64,000 nucleotides of DNA from Reticulitermes lucifugus (GCA_026260175.1 JAKCWW010001220.1:1-64000); one strand, 5' to 3'. Shown: positions 11,851 through 24,889, counted from the stretch's first letter. The notes: generated by a model not told the origin, from the letters alone. Made by a program: numbers and translations.

Positions 11851-14680
11851 TGTAATATGTTTTACCGGCATGCATTAGCGTTTAAGGGAATGAATACAGT
11901 GCATATGCAGAAAAATCTGCGCTGTGATTTGAGAACACATTTCTGCACGTGTGTTTGAGGAACCCCCCCCCCNCCCAATTTTTAGTGTTACTTGAAGAGC
12001 CCTTTGTACACTTTCTCTGTAAGTGAGACCCTGTAGAACTTGCATTATTTGTTTATGACCCACGGGCAGACTTAAACTTGTAGTTAAAGAACTCAATGCT
12101 CACTTGCACTGATAAGACATTCACTTCTTGCCAATTTGCATTGGAAGTTGAATAGCCCTGTGAGAAGAATTCAATCGGAATTTTACATGAGACGGTACCT
12201 GGCCCAAAGATCCACTTAAAGTGGTCGTTGATGAGCCCTGTCGAGTACGACAGGAATTGCCTCACTGCGCCACATAAGACGGTTAGTGTTAATTGCGGAA
12301 ACCCTGGCTCACTTTGGCTGATTGTTGAGGGGCTCCTGATCCACTTGTGTCGTTAGTTGTGAACCCCCTGACAGGAACTGGCTACTGTGTATTCTATATG
12401 TGTATGTCGTATTGGATTTTGGATAACGCGTATCGTGTTGTTTCAGCAGAAATGAGAATTATTTTCGGAAGCTATCTCACAAAGAGTGTCTTGTAGCTTA
12501 CCATTTACTTCTTCTAACATACACCACTTCACACAAGCATCGGGTTTTATGTGTATGTCTTACTATTGTCTGGGCTATACTGTGTCCACTTTCTGAAATA
12601 CACGAAAAATAAATATTTCCTAAGATTGAATCTTCAAGAAGAATACATTTTTTTACCATTGTGCATATGACGCGTAATTTTGGACCAAAGGGGTAGAACG
12701 TTCGCCTTGCTATTAATATAGACGTTTGAATAATAAAGTTGTTGATAACACAATCTGTTATTACTAATTTAAGCTACCGGCACAATTTAATGAAATTGCC
12801 CAAAATGTTTTCTGGAGATTACCTTACGACACAAAATTTGCAAATTTATCAACACTTCAGTTCACTTTAATTCAAGTTATTGGTGTTTTCCAATCAGATA
12901 AAAGACTTTAAGATCCCGCTTTTTAAGTCATAAAACTAAACAAGTAATTAGTTTTCCCGACTGGAAGTGGATATAGAAGTATACGAGAATAAATTTAAAA
13001 AACTGCAAGGAAAGAACAATATGGAAGCGCCGAGGAAAATTGTAGTTTTTTAGTTTCTTAATTTCGAAACGCTTACTTCATTGAAGGATCACAGTTGTTA
13101 GAAACTTCGTCCTTCGTCATATTTAGGAAGCATACAAAGTTTATAAAGTAGGCTATATGTACAAATGACCGTCTATATTGATCGCACAGGCGTAATTGAA
13201 AAATTAATTTATTGAAAATTGAAAAGGTAAGCGTGAGCCTTGTTTATATGTCTTCTAAATGCATTGTACCTATGTGCCATCACATTAGCTAGTACGTACT
13301 ATCTGAATATGTTTTAGTTTATTTTCTCTTAATGTTTATATTTCACTTCTCCTAGACATTGAATTATCGTTTTACGACGGCCTAAACGGAGTAAATACGA
13401 TTTCCTTTTCTGCAGCAGCGGTGTACTCATGCGGCCATATTTTTAAATTACACAGTGTTTTCCATTTTATTTTTCCGTAGGGGCAATTCCATTCATCACC
13501 TTAATTAGAGATGTAATATTCACAGAAGAAAGCGGAAAACCCTTCAGCGGTACAGTGTGGTGCTGGGGGGTTAATTCAGAGATATTCTAAACCCCGGCTT
13601 GAATGAAATATTGAAGGAAAATAATGCAGCTTTTCTAATCGAAAAGATATTACGGGCGGGTTTAATAGGTGTACCGTAAGTTATGTTTATAAATACGGCG
13701 ATGTGCAACATTTTGCTTCTTGCTGTCCAGCTGACCTTAGAAGACGAAATAAAACCTGGGCTTATAATTACTAGGCATCTGGAAGCGGCCAGTGCGGACG
13801 ACAACAGATCCAGGTCACGATGCGTCACGTTCGTTCTTGGACACGAGGCGATGGGTAAAGTTTAGAAATCGATTGATAATAAATGTTAATTGTACCTTGG
13901 TCAGAACCCGTCAGAATTGAATAAAATTTGCTAATTTCATTGATAAATCCTCGAGGTTAAAAACAGTTGTCATATAAAGCGGGATTTCCCATTAAGTGCG
14001 TCGTTATGCAGATGTATAAAACAAGACATGCTATGCCATGTTTCTCACTTCGTAATTGAATGTCTCGCATGTTTGTACATGTTATGCTATCTTTGCAGTT
14101 TAAAGTTAGCGAGTATGAAGGAAACTTTGTGCATAAGATTCCGATTATGTTTAACTGATTTCAATAACACTTGATCTTGATTGTCTGTACTTACATTGTC
14201 GAGAGAATTTATTGTGGTGTGTATTGGTGAATTACACCTCCTGCTTTATGTGTCACTGGAATAAGGATTTGGAGGTCTTAAAAATCTCATCATTCACAGA
14301 TATTGTGCACGTCATGAAGTAAAGATCCATATAGATCTGAGGATTTTTGTTACTTTTTATCTGTGACTGGGAATTTAGCAAAGTAAGAGGAGGCTGAATA
14401 AAATTTCGTTTTGGGGAACTGACTAATTAGTACTCTTCATTAGATTATTAAGGCAGTCAAAACAACACTGGAGGGATTATTTACCACAAACGTGGTGCTA
14501 CAAATTTTAGTCACAAGTCAAATTTAAATATAATTTAAATGTGTAGGCTTATCTTGTAGAATAATATTAAGATACCTCGTAGATCCGAAAGGTATAAGGC
14601 GGCAGTGTAGACTAACAGTAAGTACAAGTACCAGTATTTCGATCCGTAGATTCTGTTACAACCGCCAATATAGTAGCCCT
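11851..14680. other. No recognisable gene
   Basis: About 2.8 kb of A+T-rich DNA. A C-rich run with one ambiguous base (N at 11973) is a sequencing or assembly problem. The 60-85 codon frames near 13571-13865 overlap on both strands and match nothing known. Confidence 0.5.
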
Positions 14681-14730
14681 ACCGATTTTGAAGATGACTG
14701 TTACACGTGATGTGGTTGAAATATGAACAA
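14681..14730 (+). ncRNA. Degenerate hammerhead-like motif
   Basis: TTGAAGA (14688-14694), a weak wobble-rich stem ACTGT with GTGGT, and GAAAT (14718-14722), then ATGAACAAAATA. It has the order of elements seen in the palindromic family but no perfect stem and no inverted partner. It may be coincidence. Confidence 0.2.
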
Positions 14731-16645
14731 AATACAGAATGTATTTTAGTTATACTGTGGGTTTGCTACTGTGTACTGTAGAAATGTATGGCACTGCTCG
14801 TGTTGTCTTTTGTACGGTTGGTACTATGTATATGTAAGGGTGTTCGGAGATTGCGCTAGATAAATAATACGAAGTGGGTACAGAAGAGGCGAGACTTGGA
14901 ACAGACCGGCGACAAATGCTGTTCGGATTGAAGAGAGAATGAGAGAGGAGGAATGAGTGGAGAAAGGGTGGGTTTGTTAGCAATCTCGACCAATTTGCAT
15001 GCAATTGTATGACCTCGGCAAGTCTTTCGTCGTCTCAAACGAAGCAAGCAAGATAGCTATACGCTGTTTTAACCACTACCCTCTCCTCCCAGCACCCATT
15101 ATATTAACAGGTTCTGGTGCCACTGCTTTTCATTTTGCCCCCGCAGCCGCGAATCGTAAAATTAAACTTTTCGTTTAAACTTCTCGACATTTTATTGACA
15201 TTGAGAATAATTTAACACTGCGTTTCAAATAAACCGCAAACTTGTAGTGAGGTACATAAGATGAGAAAATTAAGTCGGTGATCCATAGAGGGCAGACAGG
15301 AGGGTAGGAGATGCGAGGAGACTGCTTGTGATTTTAATTCAGAGCAGTTTTTACCACTAAATGAAATGGTAACTTGGTTGTTACCATGTGTTTAAAGTTG
15401 CCATATTTCCAGTATATCCGGCGGTGTTATAGTGCGGAGGTACGTAACAGGTTATGTAGCTTTATAAGAAATGTCTTGCGATAACAGGAGTAAAGAAATG
15501 CAGAGGATGCCCGATACAGCACAGTTGTATAAGGCGGTTTATTTTCCTGTGGAGTAGGACAAAAGAAATAGGAAAGTACTAAGAATAGCAAGAGGTAGAT
15601 AGAAAAAGGAAAATTAAGGATAGAACGGAAGAAAGAGGTAAGGAATGAGGCATGAATGAAGTGAAAGGGAAGCAAAAACGGATGTGAAGGAAAGTGCAAA
15701 TAAGGAGAGCTTCGCTGCGGGGAGTAAATAGGGCGGGTAGAGAAAACATTAGGACGTATGATTTTGGGTCAGTTGTTATTTACTGACTTGGCTGTTATAA
15801 CGGAACTAATGATAAAATGTTATACGCATTCTTTGTGGAAGTGATAAGCCTTAGTAGGTGGACAAAGGGCCTGGCTGAGGAGAAGCTCGTGCACATATTC
15901 TTGTTACTTTCAGTGTGTTACTTTTCTGTTAATTGGAGCCTGTGAGTGAATATTTAGCAGATGATACAAATTTTAGAGGTTTCATAATTACATCTGTCTG
16001 CTGTTTCGTAGAGTAAAACATATTCTTCATGGCCCAATCGCCATTGGATATATTGATATGAAATTATAAATTAAAGTTGATTTTTATCATAGATGAGTTT
16101 AACAGTATCGTCTTTACAAAATTGTAATTTTTATGTTTATTTCCACTTATCTAAAATTTGAATAACTTTAGTTTTTTAGTGTTAAAAGTTTCTATAAACC
16201 TAATAATGTCACAGAAAAGAAGACTGTTTTCGGTAAGTAACTGAAGTTAGGAAACGAGAAGCATTAGTTTCCGTACAACTGCTCTCAAAATACACTCAGT
16301 TTACTTGATCCTGTTAGTGAAGTTGTCTGTGTCCTGACGTGTAATACAATTCCGGTCGTAACTGCACGTCACGTCATGTGGGCTGAAACAAAGTGTCACG
16401 GCATGTACCACCACACACTTCTTTTTACGATCGACAAATCTGAATTTTTCTTGTAAATTCATTTTAAGGTCGTGAATAAATTGAATAGTATCCCCACGAA
16501 TTGTCACATTTCAAATGAAAATAGCCGCAATTTTCTTTTATTTTTACTGTTTGTGTTATGTTCTTAGTGCAGCAGACATACTGCCTGTTTTCTGAGCAGC
16601 CGGCATGGAACGGTCTGTGCCTTGCACACCAGACAAATGGATGTG
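14731..16645. other. No recognisable gene; purine-rich tract
   Basis: Unique-looking DNA. From about 15560 to 15700 the plus strand is strongly purine-rich (runs of GGAAG, AAAGGAAAA and similar). The 90-codon minus frame there is a by-product of this bias. Confidence 0.5.
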
Positions 16646-17692
16646 TGAAAAGTTGCTGCACGCATAATGATGACGTGATTATAGGTTGCTACGGTATGCA
16701 CAGTAATGACGTGTTTGTAGAGTTGCTACAGTACACATAATAATTATATGACTTTATTGTTATTACTGTATATAGAATTAGGTGTTTGTAGGGTTGCTAC
16801 AGTACACATAATAATTATGTGATTTTATGGCTGTTGCTGTATGTAGAATTATGTAACCTTCATCAACCAACAAAAGGTTAAGTTGATAGAATTATGTGTT
16901 TGTAGGTTTGCTACAGTACACATAATAATTATGTGATTTTATGGCTTTTGCTGTATATAGAATTATGTGTTTGTGGGGTTGCTACTGTACACATAATAAT
17001 TATGTGATTTTATGGCTGTTGTATATAGAATTATGTGTTTGTAGGGTTGCTACTGTACACATAATAATTATGTGATTTTATGGCTTTTGCTGTATATAGA
17101 ATTATGTGTTTGTGGGGTTGCTACAGTACACATATTATGTGATTTATGGCTGTTGCTGTATATAGAATTATGTGTTTGTAGGGTTGCTACATTACACATA
17201 ATAATTGTGTGATTTTATGGCTTTTGCTGTATATAGAATTATGTGTTTGTGGGGTTGCTACATTACACATATTATGTGATGTTATGGCTGTTGCTGTATA
17301 TAGAATTATGTGTTTGTAGGGTTGCTACAGTACACATAATAATTATGTAATTTATGGTTGTTGCTGTATATATAATTATGTGTTTGTAGGGTTGCTACAT
17401 TATACGTAATAATAATGTGATTTTAATGTTGTTGAAGTATATATATAATTACGTGATAGTGGTGTTGTTAGAGCGTAGATTATAATTGCGGGATTTTATG
17501 TTGACTATGGTGTATATATATAAAATACGCGATTGCAGAGTTTGTACAATGTACATAATAATTACGTCACTGAAGCTTACTACAGTATATACGCTAATTA
17601 CGTGATTGCACGTTGCTACGCTATACGTAATAATTGCATTTCTGTAGGTTTGGTACAGTATACATAATAATTATCGTTTTAGGGTCCCTACG
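16646..17692. repeat. ~71 bp minisatellite, part 1
   Basis: A tandem array with the unit core ATTATGTGTTTGTAGGGTTG, CTACAGTACACATAATAATT, ATGTGATTTTATGGCTGTTG and CTGTATATAGA. Unit starts at 16891, 16962 and 17030 give periods of 71 and 68 bp. Copies are most alike between about 16770 and 17400 and decay at both edges. One unit (about 16853-16888) carries an inserted hairpin-like segment with TAACCTT and AAGGTTA. The array resumes after SINE-C. Confidence 0.95.
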
Positions 17693-17955
17693 GTATACTT
17701 CATGCCGATCGCAGTGGCCGCGCGATCTAAGGCGTGGGTCTGCGGCCGCTCGTTTGCTGAGATTGGGGGTTCGAATCCCGCCGGAGGCATGGATATCTGT
17801 CTCTTTTGAGTGTTGTATGTTGTCAGTTAGAGGTCTCTGCGTCGGGCTGATCACTCGTCCAGAGGAGTCTCAGTCTGAGTGTGATCGTGAAGCCTTGACA
17901 GTGAGGAGGCCCTGGCCCACTAGGGGCTGTTGCGCCACAGAAAAGTATACCTCAT
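17693..17955 (+). mobile_element. SINE-C with target-site duplications, inserted in the minisatellite
   Basis: The body is 17704-17944. The head GCCGATCGCAGTGGCCGCGC is followed by a textbook B-box GGTTCGAATCC (about 17769) and a 3' end GGGGCTGTTGCGCCACAGAAAA. It is flanked by an 11 bp duplication, GTATACTTCAT (17693-17703) and GTATACCTCAT (17945-17955), with one mismatch. The duplicated sequence belongs to the minisatellite, so the array predates the insertion. Two other copies occur at 29462 and 32744. Confidence 0.95.
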
Positions 17956-18090
17956 AATTATGTAATTTTATTGTTGTTACATTATATATGATAATTACGT
18001 GATCGTAAGTTTGGTACAGCATACATACTAATTAGGTGTTTACTGTGGTGTGTATGATAAATACGTGATTATGTGTTTACTACACCTGTA
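17956..18090. repeat. ~71 bp minisatellite, part 2 (decayed)
   Basis: Continues the pattern of part 1 beyond SINE-C: AATTATGTAATTTTATTGTT, ATAATTACGTGATCGTAAGT, TTGGTACAGCATACATACTA. The units are short and irregular and fade out by about 18090. Confidence 0.8.
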
Positions 18091-19725
18091 AACATATATT
18101 GAAATGTCTAGCGGAACGCACAAAGGATAATGTAGTCTAAGCAGATATGTCCGTCCCGTGCACTGAGTTACGCCAGTTCACCTGTACGGACTGAAACTGG
18201 ATTTACTAAAAACATGACATTACTACACTTTGTATTATAGAATTATCCTGATACCTGGAATTTTTATACAAGTTCAAACATTTATAATGGTAATACAAAG
18301 CCATTATTTAATTAAGTACAACCTAATCATAGCCGAAGGCCAAGGGACTTGTGTTTGCTTCCGTTTCAGACCTGTTTATGTGCTTATGGTACGAATCGCA
18401 ATCGGTAATTGATTTGACGTACGTAGCTGCAATACTCTCACTGCACATTAAGCAAATAACATTTTTCCTTCTTTCTTCCTATTTCCTCCCACTGTTTCCT
18501 ACCGGAGCCACTTTAATCCAATCCGTAATCTCATAACCTCTTTCTTCAATATTAGTTCCAAATCCTCCCACCTACTAATAGGTTCATGAAGATGGTTTAT
18601 TACACGCAGCAGTGTTTGTTTTCAGGGCGGTGTCAATGGTCTGCAATGTCTAGTGGAAGTTATTAATTACCTGTCTTTTTCAGGTAAATATCAGGCTGGT
18701 GCCTTATGTTAGAGCAGGACCCCGCTTTTCAAAGCCCTACCAATTTGTTGTTCACAAATCGTTCTATCTATCGATTCCATGTACCCTGTGCTTTTGGAAA
18801 AAAAAATAAATATAACTAAACAAACAAACAAAAGCATAACCCTCACCATTTCAATAATCTAAGCCGAATTGTACAAACTAATGTTTGCCAAATTTTAAGA
18901 GGAAAAAACCTTGCAATATTAGTGAGGGCGATGCGCTATCGTATTCACGACCTCTGCTCTCCTATATTTCTTTAAGAAATGAGATTAAAGTCACGGTCTA
19001 TGATTCTACTTGGGCATTCATTTCACGCTCTGATTGAAACAAATGGGTTCCGATTTAAGAATCGCCGTGATTTTCGAAGTTGAGTGTGCACTTACAAATG
19101 AGACGATTTTAAGTTGTTTATCGCAGTAAACGAGGCAAAGAAGTTGAAATAACTTGAGCTTGAAAATAAAATGGCTTTATTTTGGTTGCTGGTTTTTTAT
19201 GCGAACAAAAGTGGCCGTTTGACGTTCGATCTGCACTTGATTTCGGTGATCTACGAACGACTCTACTCCAATCTCGAACTGCGACGAATGGTGGCCAAGT
19301 AACTGCTTCCACTTGATGCGTATTAGTGTCTCTAGTTAGATATGATAAAATAATGTCACAGATTCAGTTGGGAGAGACGCATTACGGAAAGTTAATATTG
19401 CCACTTGGTGTTGTCATGTAGTCCAGGAACGTAAGATAAATTTAAATCAGATACACTGTAAAATGGAGTGGGAAAGTTTCATCCAAATTACGTATCAGAA
19501 AACGTATCTTGCACTACGTTGTTTGTGACTAAATACCGCAATAACTGTGATGCTTGTTTATTGCAAATACAAGTAGAAGATGTTGAAATGAAAAAATAAG
19601 TTTTGCTGTAAAATACGGAACTACGAAGAAGTGAAAAATTTTAATGCGTTAAAATAAGTTTGTGACGTCATCGGGTATAAATTTTAAGCACCTACTTATT
19701 CTTCTTTCAGAATACCATGACCATA
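18091..19725. other. No recognisable gene
   Basis: Unique-looking DNA. At 18671-18689 CTGTCTTTTTCAG is directly followed by GTAAAT, a weaker version of the juxtaposed splice-site layout described at 35761. No coding frame is attached. Confidence 0.5.
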
Positions 19726-20031
19726 AAAAGGAACTTTTTTTGTGAAGGGCCCCGCAGCAGATGCTACGGACGCACCGCAGCCTTGAGGCTTATTGTGCAA
19801 CTCTGTGATGATGATTATTATTTTTTTCTATTTTTCCGTGTAATAGAGCACCGGTGGAATGAAATTGACAGGGGAAAACCGAAGTACTCGGGGGGAGGGG
19901 GGGGAACCTTTCCCACTGCCACTTTGTCCACCAAAAATCCCACATGGACTGACCCGGGATTGGACCTGGGCCTTCGCCGTGAGAGGCCGGCGATTAACCG
20001 CCTGAGCCATGGCGCGGCCCTAAAAGGAGCT
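19726..20031 (-). mobile_element. SINE-A, full-length copy
   Basis: The body is about 19736-20021, minus strand. Reversed, it begins AGGGCCGCGCCATGGCTCAG, continues through a tRNA-like A-box and a B-box near 19950, the CAGTCCATGTGGGATTTTTG block, a CGAGTACTTCGGTTTTCCCC block and a GTCCGTAGCATCTGCTGCGG end. The flanks AAAAGGAACT (19726-19735) and AAAAGGAGCT (20022-20031) are a 10 bp target-site duplication with one mismatch. The overlapping frames of up to 133 codons are translations of the SINE. Confidence 0.93.
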
Positions 20032-22214
20032 GTTAAACCACCACCATGTAATACCCGGCCCAAAGATTATAGAAGCTTTACCTCCACTCCGCCATACATA
20101 GTCACGGCGTCTTGCTGAACCAGAGGGTTGTCTATAACTTTTTAAAATCAAACACACTCTGCCGTTGACATAAGAGTTTTTAAATAATTCTATTTACGAA
20201 ATAGCCATATCCTTTTACATATAGTTCTGACGCCTTTATATAGGGGTTTCTTTTTGAGGAAGTCCAAAGCTTTGGTTTACAAGACAGGACTGAACTCTGC
20301 ATACTAACAGGGTAGCGAAGAAGCGACGGTTATGTGAATGAGTTAGTCGCGATGAAGACGTATCGCGCGCAGTGACTGGCTTGTTACAGACGAGCCCCTT
20401 TATGTGTATTTTCTGAACGAATTACGGCTATCTTGATCTTTCTTTTAGCTTCGGCCTCACCTGACAAAACTCCACTTTCCAGGTCGCCTTGGTGTATGAT
20501 ATTTCTCTTTCTGTACATTTTGGTATTCAGACCGTACCACAATGTGAGAATTGAGGAGAAAAACGCGTTGAAAACAAAGGTAATCTTGAATTGTTTGGAA
20601 ACGACAGAAATAAATCGAAATTGTGTTGAATAATTAATGAATCTGAAATTAAATTCAGTAAACACGATGACATTCTTTTCAGAATTATCCATCATCCCAT
20701 CGAATATATAAAATCTTTGGAGGTGACATTCCTTCGTGTTGTCGATACAGTTTTCAAAATAAATACACGACAATTAATTCTTGTGTTTGACTGTGTTTAT
20801 TTTAACAACATATAAAATTATATTCGCCTGTCCATATATTTGTTTTAAGCGTAGATTATGGCAGAGGGTAGCTTTATAAGTCTATAAAAACGTTTCAGAA
20901 AATGCAGCATGTTTCTTCCAAAGGTTGGTGTATACTTGGCAGACTGCGTGGTGTAACAACCCCTACAGCAACAGTTAAAATTCACCGTCTTGAGAACCTG
21001 AAAATTTAAATTCACATGTATAAACCGAATTACAATGTCTTGTAAATTTTCCATGTTGCTTTCATCATCTTAAGACATTTATCTTAATACAAGTTTGTTT
21101 TACGTGTCTTTTTTTCCACACACAACTGCAAGACTCTCAGTGCCGCTCCCCCTCCCTTACAGAGTCCGCACGACATTGAGGACATGGATTTGAAAGTGGC
21201 AAGAAGTAGGGTGATGTGCCCAAGGAACTGAAGCGAAGATTGAACAGAAGATAGCAGCTCGCTGAAGTGAACGTATTGATGGACATACATACACACCTTT
21301 GAGATGTGTTCATAAGAACTACTAACGAAGTTTTAAGTCTTTGAAGTTTCTCTGTATTATATCTTAATGTTCCCGAATAACCGGGGGTTTATTTTAAATA
21401 TGCGGCGAAACGGCCAGGTCTCTTGTTTAGCCCCTTACTTAATGATTGGCGAGGAAACCCTTGCAGTTTAAGCACATTGACTCCGGAACTGTCGACTCAC
21501 TCCCACTCATGGCGAGGTTAAAAGCGCGGACCCTGACGTCTTTCCGTCATACACCCACATGGCGTAGGATCTAGGCACAGGGAAAATTTTATTTTATCTG
21601 ACATGGCGTTACCAGGCTGCATATTACTCTGAGCAGGTTAATGAAACGTAATTCCCTTCTGAGCGCTCTCTGCAGACAACCGTTATGCATGGGTGAAATG
21701 TCAGAAGACTATCGTGTACGCCTGCTGGTGCGACTTGCAAGAAAACACTGAACTCAATCCGTCGATACTTGGTGATTTACTCCCACAACTTAATTTTTGT
21801 TGTACTTTTTCCTCGTACATTGCTAGTTTTCCATACAAAATTCTGACTTATATAAAACTGTAACTTTCATGTCGGTTTTCTGTTTCCTTCCTCGGACCTA
21901 ATATGGAACACCACAGCCACTACCAATCTTAGGTCGTGCTTCTCCTAATGTGCGCTATAGCTACGGCTGTAATAACGGGTTATGCAAATACTGCAATGGA
22001 AGTTTTAGATGTGATGCAAATCATCATAGCCAGTTTTTCTTTTAGTGATGTGAGGAACTTAACCACCATTCACCTCTTCGTATCGCATCCAACACATTAA
22101 CTATCATAACAGTATAATTCAAGATAAATTAGGCTAAATGCCTAACTCCATGGAGTAGAATCTGTCTTGAATGTCACAAAGTAAAGCAATAGAATCAATT
22201 TACCTGCTGTTTCA
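20032..22214. other. No recognisable gene
   Basis: About 2.2 kb without a recognised element. The longest frame is 129 codons on the minus strand (20384-20773); it shows no domain, signal peptide or coding-like composition that I can point to. Confidence 0.45.
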
Positions 22215-22335
22215 GATGGACATGAAACTTTGTATCTTACCCGAAGGGCAGAACATAGGCATCTTGAGTGAATATGAGAACAGGGTGCTGAGGAGAAGAC
22301 ATGAGAGGAATAAGAGAGAAGATACTTAAGGAGAT
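22215..22335 (+). mobile_element. LINE-A fragment from the reverse transcriptase C-terminus
   Basis: TGAAACTTTGTATCTTACCC, GAAGGGCAGAACATAGGCAT and GAATATGAGAACAGGGTGCT correspond to the LINE-A stretch encoding a (H)RLRV.ENRVLRR-type segment, as in the copy at 38955. It is truncated on both sides and interrupted. Confidence 0.6.
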
Positions 22336-22514
22336 GAAGGATGCACGTTGGCCAAATATTATTAGAAATGTCAATGACTGTAATTATGAGTGTGAGGTGG
22401 GCAGGATATGTAGCACGGTGTTTCAAGATAAATGTGTAGAGTTTAAAATTGTCCATGTTCCGTGCAGTATGATAAGACACCATATATTTGTATATACCAA
22501 CAAATGTACTATTA

Positions 22515-22684
22515 TTTGATGCAATGATATACAAACATTAGGTAAGCACCGTACATGTTTCAGGCTTTCTCGGTCATCCTCAGAAAGGTATTCAACAAAG
22601 GAATGTTGAATGCCTCCCTGAGAATGGCCGAAAAAGGACGAAACATAGGAGGTATACCAGATGTTTGTATATAATTGTATCAAA
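22515..22684. repeat. Inverted pair 4 of the hammerhead-like palindromic family
   Basis: The arms (22515 to about 22595 and about 22600-22684) are inverted copies sharing the outer TTTGATGCAATGATATACAA and TTGTATATAATTGTATCAAA, and ATGTTT, GTTGAATRCC and CTGAG blocks. The minus arm has CTGAGGA (complement of 22577-22583) and GAAAC (complement of 22557-22561). The plus arm has CTGAGAA (22618-22624), GGCC (22626-22629) opposite a decayed partner, and GAAAC (22640-22644). Each arm has lost part of its stem. Confidence 0.8.
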
Positions 22685-22702
22685 TTATAATGCAGTTGGT
22701 GT

Positions 22703-22724
22703 ATGTATATATATATATATATAT
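22703..22724. repeat. (AT)n microsatellite
   Basis: A short AT dinucleotide run next to palindromic pair 4. Confidence 0.9.
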
Positions 22725-24420
22725 GGTGAAATGCGTAAGGATTTATAGTCCCAGATTGTATGTGGAAGGTGGTGTTTGGTACGTCTTCGGGTAGATGAAC
22801 ACATTGCATTAAAATGCATGTGAAACAAAGAGAGTGTGTGCTTGTGGATGGGATTCGGTTGCATCAGGTTAGGGTCCGGTGATATGTTCTTCTGAACACG
22901 GTAACAAATTTTGGCGTCATAAAAGGCGAGAAACATCTTAATATCGTAAACGACAGTCAGTTTTTCAAGAAGGACCTTGCGGATTAGTTTGCAGTGTAGA
23001 GCGTCTTGCCAATTAAAGACAAATTGAAAGCAGGACTGTTACATCAAAATCAATTGTTGCCTCATCTGACACAATACAAGAAAATGTATGGATCGAAATC
23101 GAAATAAGGTGTCTAGTTGTTTGTTGCTGTGCTATCACTATATCAAACCGGCTGTGTCATTTTGTGATAAGACAATTCTTCAATTACGCATTGATCTTAC
23201 TTGTATAACTAAAGTTACAGAACTCCTCTGGACATCATCTATTTCCTACGTCTGTCTTGATATACTTTCAAAACTGGGAGCCGGCCGCATACATTTTACA
23301 CATAATTTCTTAGTGGTGAATTGGGAGGATTGCTGTAGATAGCGGCCATGGCTTATTTTAATGTACTGTACTGCCTTTACTCGGACGTACCGAGGCACTA
23401 CACAACATTCTCTTCTATGTATTGCTTCATTTCTCTTTTCAGAGCATATTTAGTTTAGCAGAAAAATGTCTTCATGTCAATTGCTAATTGTTGTATATCT
23501 CTCTACGCGTTAATGAAATTAGGCTAATTAGACTTCGCACGGATTAGTACTTTACTACCGCTGTATCCATGGATTATCTACGTATTAGTCTCGGTTTTTA
23601 CAAGGTGAAGTGGATCCAGTTTTTGTCACCAGTAGCAGTAAGTTATATTTCTCGCTTAGATACTTTTATAGTGTGTCTGATTCTTGCGTTGTTTAAGAAA
23701 GCTTTTTCAGCTGTATGAAGATAATTTTCAATGATTATTCGGAAAAGAATTAAAAGGGAATCAGTAATATTAAGGCACTTTTTAAATTCTTTTTGCCAGG
23801 CCGGACTGAACAAGACAACGCATGTCTTAAGCCAAGAAAACTGGTATCTAGACAGAGGTTTGAATTTGGGATATCGTGAATGTAATCGTGAATGCAAGGC
23901 AGGGTGCAATGTCAGATGTTATGGACGCGAACTCGGGAATGACGGGAGACGCTGAGGCAGAGCTGTAAGACGTGAAATTACGTAACCTCCTGAACAAAGA
24001 GTTGCTTTCGAAATTTTTATTTTCCCTTCTTCTCTTTCATTCATACAACCAAACTCAAATATCCCAATTATGTCTGTACAACCAACGTCACAAATATATT
24101 GGTTCATTAAGATGACTGCATTTAACACTTGCTTAGGCACCCTACGTAACTGAAGGCAGCTTCCCCAGTGCATGAAGCCCCGCTGCTTGGTGGAGGTGTT
24201 AACATCGATATGGAAACAGATTTACGAAGGGTGTACATATGGCAGCCTATGGAGAAGCCAGTATTGACCCAGGACGGCTACAGTGGAATCAGAAATTAGT
24301 ACTTTACTTTTAAATAAATGTATTTATTCAGGTCTATTTAACGACGCTGTCAGTGTTGAATGATAGAATATTAGTGAATATTTAATTTATTGAGAAGCTA
24401 ATAGTTAGTCAGCTAGTCAC
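22725..24420. other. No recognisable gene
   Basis: Unique-looking DNA. The frames of about 84-128 codons here mostly arise from the neighbouring palindrome and AT tract or from chance. Confidence 0.5.
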
Positions 24421-24620
24421 GACATTCCTGGCATTTTCTGGAACATGAAGATTTATTACCTTGTTCACAGCGGCCCACCACTGTTCCCTATGCTAAACCA
24501 GAAGAATATTACGTATTTCTCACAGCTCGTCACGTTCCTTCAAGTTCCATTTTAACATTATCATCTCAACTACATTTAGTTTCTCTAAGCTGTCTCCTTC
24601 CGTGAGGTCCTCCCGAAAAA
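24421..24620 (-). mobile_element. LINE-A 3' fragment
   Basis: Read on the minus strand, it has the LINE-A order: a CTCACGGAAGGAGACAGC segment (the KPEGK-type region), GTTGAGATGATAATGTTAAA, ATGGAACTTGAAGGAACGTG, then GGGCCGCTGTGAACAAGGTA and a short A+T-rich tail. It matches the corresponding part of 39190-39370. It is 5'-truncated and diverged. Confidence 0.75.
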
Positions 24621-24889
24621 AACTCTGTAGCATCATTAAGTAACCCGAAAAGGTCCTATTTCTCCATCGAAAAAACGATCTGACACACTTGACGTGCAGT
24701 AAAAGTAAATTACTTTATAAGCGAATAAAAGTTTCTGTCTTATGTACAGTGGAAAGTGCGTATTTAAAACTTAGAATTACGAATTACCAATTGTGAACAA
24801 CCTTCAAGTCCAGTCCGTCAGTGTACACTAACTGTTTAAAGCTTAGTAGTAACTATATAAAAACACGGCTGTAACATTTAAAATGCTGT

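Noticed and set aside
16646-17692. CRISPR-like array
   Set aside because: The whole unit repeats without unique spacers, and the context is an animal genome.
17704-17790. tRNA gene, suggested by a perfect B-box
   Set aside because: No acceptor-stem pairing and a SINE body and target-site duplication follow. The same applies to the heads at 3365, 7768 and 30893.
19717-20118. Frames of 60-133 codons on both strands, and similar frames at 33817, 40889, 48376
   Set aside because: They are translations of SINE-A copies.
20384-20773. 129-codon minus-strand frame
   Set aside because: No known motif, and length is within what chance allows over 128 kb of both strands.
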